From: Paenibacillus catalpae
GTDB lineage: Bacteria; Bacillota; Bacilli; Paenibacillales; Paenibacillaceae
Direction of reading: 5' to 3'
DNA length: 64,000 nucleotides
Assembly (NCBI RefSeq): GCF_900112695.1
Contig: NZ_FOMT01000001.1
Location: forward strand, 1,302,001-1,366,000
Shown: positions 60,282 to 64,000 of the stretch, piece by piece
Position numbering within the stretch: position 1 is the first letter of the stretch
Layout of the letters: the number at the start of each line of letters is the position of its first letter
Notes under the pieces: generated by a model
What the model saw: only the letters and a program-made list of their open reading frames with translations
The model's database searches: none
What the model was told of the DNA's origin: nothing
Translations under genes and position numbers: made by a program

Positions 60282-60297
60282 TACCTATCAATAGGTA
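60282..60297. promoter_or_regulatory. TetR-type operator upstream of NIPSNAP/quinone reductase operon
   Basis: TACCTATCAATAGGTA, the same sequence as the 59329 palindrome except one centre base, 24 bases before the NIPSNAP ATG. Confidence 0.62.
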
Positions 60298-60447
60298 GAT
60301 AAATGAGATCGTATAGCTTGTTTTGATGGGATCATCTTGCCCGCTCCTTTATATTACTGCATCCGACGTATCGTGCATAATACAGAATAGAGATGATGCC
60401 CATCTGAAAACTTAATACCTGAAAGGAGGAATGAACATTCAGCCGCG

Positions 60448-60495
60448 AATAAAGCCGCTTACAGGTTTGGATTAGACCTATTTAGCGGCTTTATT
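60448..60495. terminator. Terminator after the EcsC-like gene
   Basis: AATAAAGCCGCT / AGCGGCTTTATT (perfect 12 bp) with a 24-base loop, 41 bases beyond the EcsC stop. A 14-codon ORF beginning at 60432 just after GGAGG ends within it, but its spacing is poor. Confidence 0.75.
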
Positions 60496-60535
60496 TCAAG
60501 TTGCAGAAGACGAGAAGTACAGTCCCTCCTCTTCC

Positions 60536-61357
60536 CTATTCGTTTTCTTCAGCAGCTTTCATTTTCTCGAGAATTCTGCGTTTCCGGTACATGATTTTGC
60601 CCGTTTCAGTGACATCCTGCAGGGTTGAACGGTTCAGATAGGCACCGAACAGGATACCCGCAATCGGAATCATCTGAAACATCTTCTTCCATCCAAAGTT
60701 ATCCCGGTAAGATAGCATGACCTCACGCCAGCCCTGCAGCTGTGACAATACCTGCCCGCTTTGCTCACCAGAATGGAAAGCAGCCAGATCATCAAGAATG
60801 GCTTTCTTCCCGACGATATCGGAGGAGGAAAACTGCAGGCACTTTACAATAAAGATCCGTTCGGATTTCTCGGTCGGGTCATAGCCGTAGCTGATGGCGA
60901 TCTCCTGCAGTGCTTTAATGGAGATGCCGAGCAGAAGAGGAATATCGATGGCGAGCGTGAAGATACCTCCGATTCCGGTAGATGCCCCCTGCAAAGTAGC
61001 TGTATGGCTGCTTGTTTTGCTAATTCTCTCGGCCATCTCATCCATTCTGCTTAATGGCAGCTGTCCAATGCGGTCCAAAGCCGTTGATGTATCCTGTTCT
61101 TCATTCGGGAAAAACTTGCGTGCCATCTGCTCCTTGCTGATCAAATAACGTCCGCCGCTCTGAACATAGCTTCCGAGCTCATCCAGAGCTGTTCCTATTT
61201 TCTCCTGGATGAACTTCGGAGTTAGCCGGTCCAGGATGGCAAAAGGCAGTCTGCCGATTTTTTCCCAAAAAAACAGATCCTTCTGCTCCTTCTCCCATTG
61301 TTCAATTCGTTTTAATTCCAATTTCAAATATTGTATGTCTTCTGTACTTATCATCAT
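60536..61357 (-). CDS. EcsC-family protein
   Basis: 273 aa; two ATGs at 61357 and 61354, GAGGGG upstream. The stretches ERIEQ-like RIEQWEKEQKDLFFWEKIGRLPFAILDRLTPKFIQEK, GIGGIFTLAIDIPLLLGISIKALQEIAISYGYDPTEKSE and GWKKMFQMIPIAGILFGAYLNRSTLQDVTETGKIMYRKRRIL are typical of EcsC. The family's biochemical role is not known; EcsC is encoded by the ecs ABC operon in Bacillus. Here it stands alone, divergent from the decayed ger cluster. Confidence 0.88.
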   Translation of the reverse strand: MMISTEDIQYLKLELKRIEQWEKEQKDLFFWEKIGRLPFAILDRLTPKFIQEKIGTALDELGSYVQSGGRYLISKEQMARKFFPNEEQDTSTALDRIGQLPLSRMDEMAERISKTSSHTATLQGASTGIGGIFTLAIDIPLLLGISIKALQEIAISYGYDPTEKSERIFIVKCLQFSSSDIVGKKAILDDLAAFHSGEQSGQVLSQLQGWREVMLSYRDNFGWKKMFQMIPIAGILFGAYLNRSTLQDVTETGKIMYRKRRILEKMKAAEENE

Positions 61358-61474
61358 GTAATGGACCCCTCGCTCATAATTTTCCTTTTGCCTTACATAC
61401 TGTAGAAAGCGCTGGGACGTTTCATAAAATTACGGCTAGCCCCGTCCTGCCTAGTTCCATTTGTTAAATTAAGG

Positions 61475-61504
61475 GTATAACTTCAATGGCAGCACCTCAT
61501 AATA
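61475..61504 (+). promoter_or_regulatory. Sigma-G-like promoter of the decayed ger cluster
   Basis: GTATAA, 17 bases, CATAATA, 38 bases before the ATG. The -10 matches CATNNTA fully and the -35 matches the looser sigma-G form. Preserved although the genes behind it are broken. Confidence 0.55.
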
Positions 61505-61541
61505 AGACAAGTTATTTTCTTATAGACAGGTGGTGCGCCTA

Positions 61542-62718
61542 ATGACTCAAAACTTGCATAAAGCCTTAAGTGAGATCTCCAAATCGGTGGATTATATGCA
61601 AACAACCATAAAAGTTAACGATGCATGCATTCACTTCTCTTACTTTAGTTCACTTATCAGCCATGAGCAATTTCACCATGATTTGCTCTCTTTTATTCAA
61701 ATATCAGAATGTGAAATCAAGAGCTTACATGATTTAGAAGCCCTGATCCCCATGGAAACCATCAAAACTTCCACTAACTTTGAGGAAATATCGCAAAGTT
61801 TGGCTCGGGCTCCGTTTTTATTCAGCTGGAACCCCATCTAAACGAAGGACTTATCGTGGTTATCGCGGAATTAAAACTCGGTCTTCGGGGGTATAACGAT
61901 ACCGAGAATGAGTTCTCGGTTATCGGACCAAAAGTTGGTTTTGTTGAAAATTTAGGGACAAATTTGACTTTACTCCGAAGAGGGCTTGTTACCGATAAAC
62001 TCATATATTCAGCCTTATCATTTCTCCTGAAGATTACTATTTACCATGGATCTTGGGTTCGTTTTTTCGGCTTATTCGTTATTTTGGGCTTGTATTCTCA
62101 ACGCTGGCTACTTCTTACTATGTAGCCATTCTTTCTTTTCATTACACCATTATCCCCAGAGATCTTTTAGGCCCAATTATTGAATCTAGGGTAAACGTTC
62201 CCTTCCCTCCTTTGCTGGAAGTTCTGTTTTTGGAAATCGTAGTTGAGTTACTCCGTGAAGCAGGGTCTAGACTGCCTTCAAAAGTCAGTCAGACATTAGG
62301 TATTGTAGGAGGTATCATACTTGGGCAAGCGGCCGTGCAAGCCGGTTTAACAAGCAATATTTTGCTCATTATTGTTTCTCTATCAGCTTTGGCTTCCTTT
62401 ACCACACCTACATTTAAAATGTCCAATACGATACGGTTTTTGCGTTTTCCATTAATCGTTTTAGCATCCTTATGAGGTGGGTTAGGGATAATGATAGGGA
62501 TTATGTTTATTCTAGGGCATTTACTGCGTTTGAAATCGTTAGGTGCACCGTATCTCGTTCCTTTGTTCCCTTTCCGTTACAAAAGTTTCAGCGACAGCTT
62601 TATCCGCTCTTCCTTTTCATTTAGTTCGGACAGAGCTTTATTTAAGCGTCCGCTCTCAAAGAAGAGATACTCTTTACAAAAAAATAAGGATATTGAAGAT
62701 GATTATAATAACGAATAA
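61542..62718 (+). pseudogene. gerA-type pseudogene (spore germination)
   Basis: Remnants of a GerA protein in several frames: an N-terminal domain (61542-61841, MTQNLHKALSEISKSVDY...), frameshifted in a T run near 61815-61819; then NEFSVIGPKVGFVENLGTNLTLLRRG (61856-62000); then a deletion of roughly 170 codons joining it near 62005-62015 to the SPEDYYLPW region; then the membrane domain (62030-62472, ELLREAGSRLPSKVSQTLGIVGGIILGQAAVQAG); then an in-frame TGA at 62473 and the last 75 codons in the same frame. At least four lesions. It cannot make a working receptor. Confidence 0.85.
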
Positions 62719-62745
62719 TGTTGCGCAGATTGGAGAAAGAAATTC

Positions 62746-63645
62746 ATGAAAAGGTACATACTCGCTCTTTTCTGTTGTCTCTTATTATGCGGATGCTCAC
62801 AAGAACGAATTGTCGACCGGATTAATATTATTCAGAGCATGGGCGTCGATATCGAAGGGGAAACCTATAAGATAAGCGCTTCTTTTCCTGCCTATATTAA
62901 AGCTACCCGGGAACAATCCATGTCGCCCATGACCGCTGAGTCGAAAGTTACTTACGGGATTTTATTGCTCTGACTTCCGAGTCGTCTCAACCTATCGAGA
63001 GCGGTCAAATGCGTACGCTCGTCATAAGCGAAAAATTCGCAAGTGAATCTATTGCTGAGCTTGCTAACATCATTAATCGAGAATCGATCAAAAGCAGCAA
63101 TGCTCATATTGTTATAACCAAACAAAAGGCCAGCCAAATCATCTCCGAAACTTTAAAGTCACCGCCATTTTACTTATCGGAGCTAATCGAAAACAACATG
63201 TATCACGGGAATACCCCCGTTGCCAATTATCATTCCTTCGTTAATCAATATTATGGAGGAGGCCAGGACGTTTATTTGCCCGTTATCAATATGGATCATG
63301 GCAAATTGCATATGGATGGTGTCGCCGTCTATAAAGGGAACGAATTAAAGCTATGGTTAACGAACCAAGAAGGATTGTATTTAAAATTTCTTAGGGACAA
63401 ATCACTGACCGGCGAATATGATTTCAAAACAAGTTCAGAGGATATGTATTCCTTTCTTATTCTGCATGGCAAGAAAAAATTGAGTATCGCTCAAAACGGA
63501 AAAACATCGATAAATTTAAAATTATATTTGCTCTTAGAGAAATTCCAGCGAAAATAAACATTCAGAACGCTCAAGATTTACATGAATTAAAAAAGCTCAT
63601 TGGAGAAAAATTATCCGCGGAAATGAAAGCAGTGCTTATCCGGTA
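62746..63645 (+). pseudogene. gerC-type pseudogene
   Basis: Starts with ATG 62746 (GGAG upstream), lipobox CLLLCGC then SQERIVDRINIIQSMGVDIEGETYKIS, the N-terminus of GerC. A frameshift near 62958 (TTTTA run) leads to FIALTSESSQPIESGQMRTLVISEKFA...; a second near 63525 leads to LREIPAKINI...AEMKAVLI, matching the C-terminal domain, which stops short. A deletion then joins it to gerB sequence near 63645. No full-length product. Confidence 0.83.
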
Positions 63646-64000
63646 TGATTACTATTCCTTTATTTTTTCTGTTTTACATCCCGTTTCAACAGGGCGATAT
63701 TCATCATTTAATGCCTGTGATTAACCATACTTTTCTGGATTTGCTTCGAGGGGCTGGATCTTCCAGTTTCATTTTTTTCGGACTTGAGTCTTTGCTTATT
63801 TACTTTCCTTTCTTAACATTACCTGAAAAAACCAGAAAATGGGCACATATCGCCTTACTCTACACCACCTTGAAATATGCGGTAATCATCATTGTAACCC
63901 TCATGTATTTCAGCCAGGGTTTACTGAAGCATACCCTGTGGCCATCCTTGGCCATGACGAAATTCCTTGAGTTATCCTTTATTGCCAGGTTTGAGTTTCT
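63646..64000 (+). pseudogene. gerB-type fragment (runs off the right edge)
   Basis: From 63646 one frame reads MITIPLFFLFYIPFQQGDIHHLMPV and on to the edge with GERB-like FIFFGLESLLIYFPFLTLPEKTRKWAHIALLYTTLKYAVIIIVTLMYFSQ and SLAMTKFLELSFIARFEF. These match the middle of GerB; the first 170 or so residues are absent because the sequence is joined to gerC remnants. The rest is outside the window. Confidence 0.8.

Noticed and set aside
60432..60476. 14-codon ORF after GAAAGGAGG overlapping the EcsC terminator
   Set aside because: The ATG is only one base from GGAGG and the ORF ends in the hairpin; more likely a chance ORF.
61360..61420. cre-like TAGAAAGCGCTGGG upstream of EcsC
   Set aside because: Only 10 of 14 consensus positions and no catabolic gene beside it.
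1..64000. CRISPR array, tRNA, rRNA or insertion sequence
   Set aside because: No regularly spaced repeats, no CCA-ended cloverleaf, no transposase frame and no terminal inverted repeats were found by reading; absence of tRNA is less sure than the others.

Overview
The window looks like chromosomal DNA from a spore-forming Gram-positive bacterium of the Paenibacillus/Cohnella type. The grounds are three gerA/gerB/gerC-type spore germinant-receptor clusters, Lpl-type solute-binding proteins with their permease pairs, long secreted parallel beta-helix proteins, strong Shine-Dalgarno sequences with frequent TTG and GTG starts, and a moderate GC content. This is inference from gene families; no rRNA or other species marker is present. 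I saw no tRNA, rRNA, CRISPR array, insertion sequence or prophage.

Layout. (1) 1-13.4 kb, minus strand: a polysaccharide-use locus. Two tandem secreted beta-helix proteins (the first runs off the left edge) lie beside an ABC importer without its own ATPase (lipoprotein binding protein, two permeases), a second binding-protein paralogue and a membrane-anchored AraC regulator. A cre-like site precedes the permease operon. (2) 13.5-24 kb: a MerR-controlled SDR oxidoreductase with a textbook 19-bp-spacer promoter; a two-gene operon for a 1023-aa protein and a pentapeptide-repeat protein, neither of known function; a second SDR divergent from a TetR regulator; and a TDT-family transporter under a LysR regulator. 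(3) 24-30 kb: a membrane glycerophosphodiester phosphodiesterase and an intact gerA-gerC-gerB-2TM operon. (4) 30-36 kb: a cluster of small oxidoreductases, each with a nearby regulator (NmrA-like protein, AhpD-like protein, two SDRs, MarR, TetR), then a cupredoxin and two small unknowns. (5) 36-48.5 kb: a Fur-box iron-siderophore binding lipoprotein fused in frame to an AraC regulator; a HlyD-type adaptor, two permeases and two binding proteins in one operon; an upstream operon for a two-component system and a propeller lipoprotein; and a sigma factor that has lost its sigma-2 domain. (6) 48.6-54 kb: a YcaQ-like protein and a second ger cluster whose gerB is inverted. (7) 54-60.5 kb: TetR, MFS exporter, LysR, nitronate monooxygenase, two NIPSNAP proteins, SDR and NAD(P)H quinone oxidoreductase. 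(8) 60.5-64 kb: EcsC-like protein and a third, decayed ger cluster running off the right edge.

How it works together. Much of the window consists of small redox or detoxification enzymes paired with one-component repressors. Several of these pairs can be linked by operators visible in the DNA: a 22-bp near-repeat for MarR, a TACCTATTAATAGGTA palindrome for TetR, a 15-mer shared by the two promoters of the two-component/ABC locus, and a TGTCACA-N16-TGTC promoter typical of ECF41-class targets. The three ger clusters show one intact, one rearranged and one dying germinant receptor side by side. The most original material is the 1023-aa/pentapeptide pair, the HlyD adaptor inside an ATPase-less sugar-type importer operon, the AraC-lipoprotein read-through, and the MarR gene whose only well-placed start codon is ATA.
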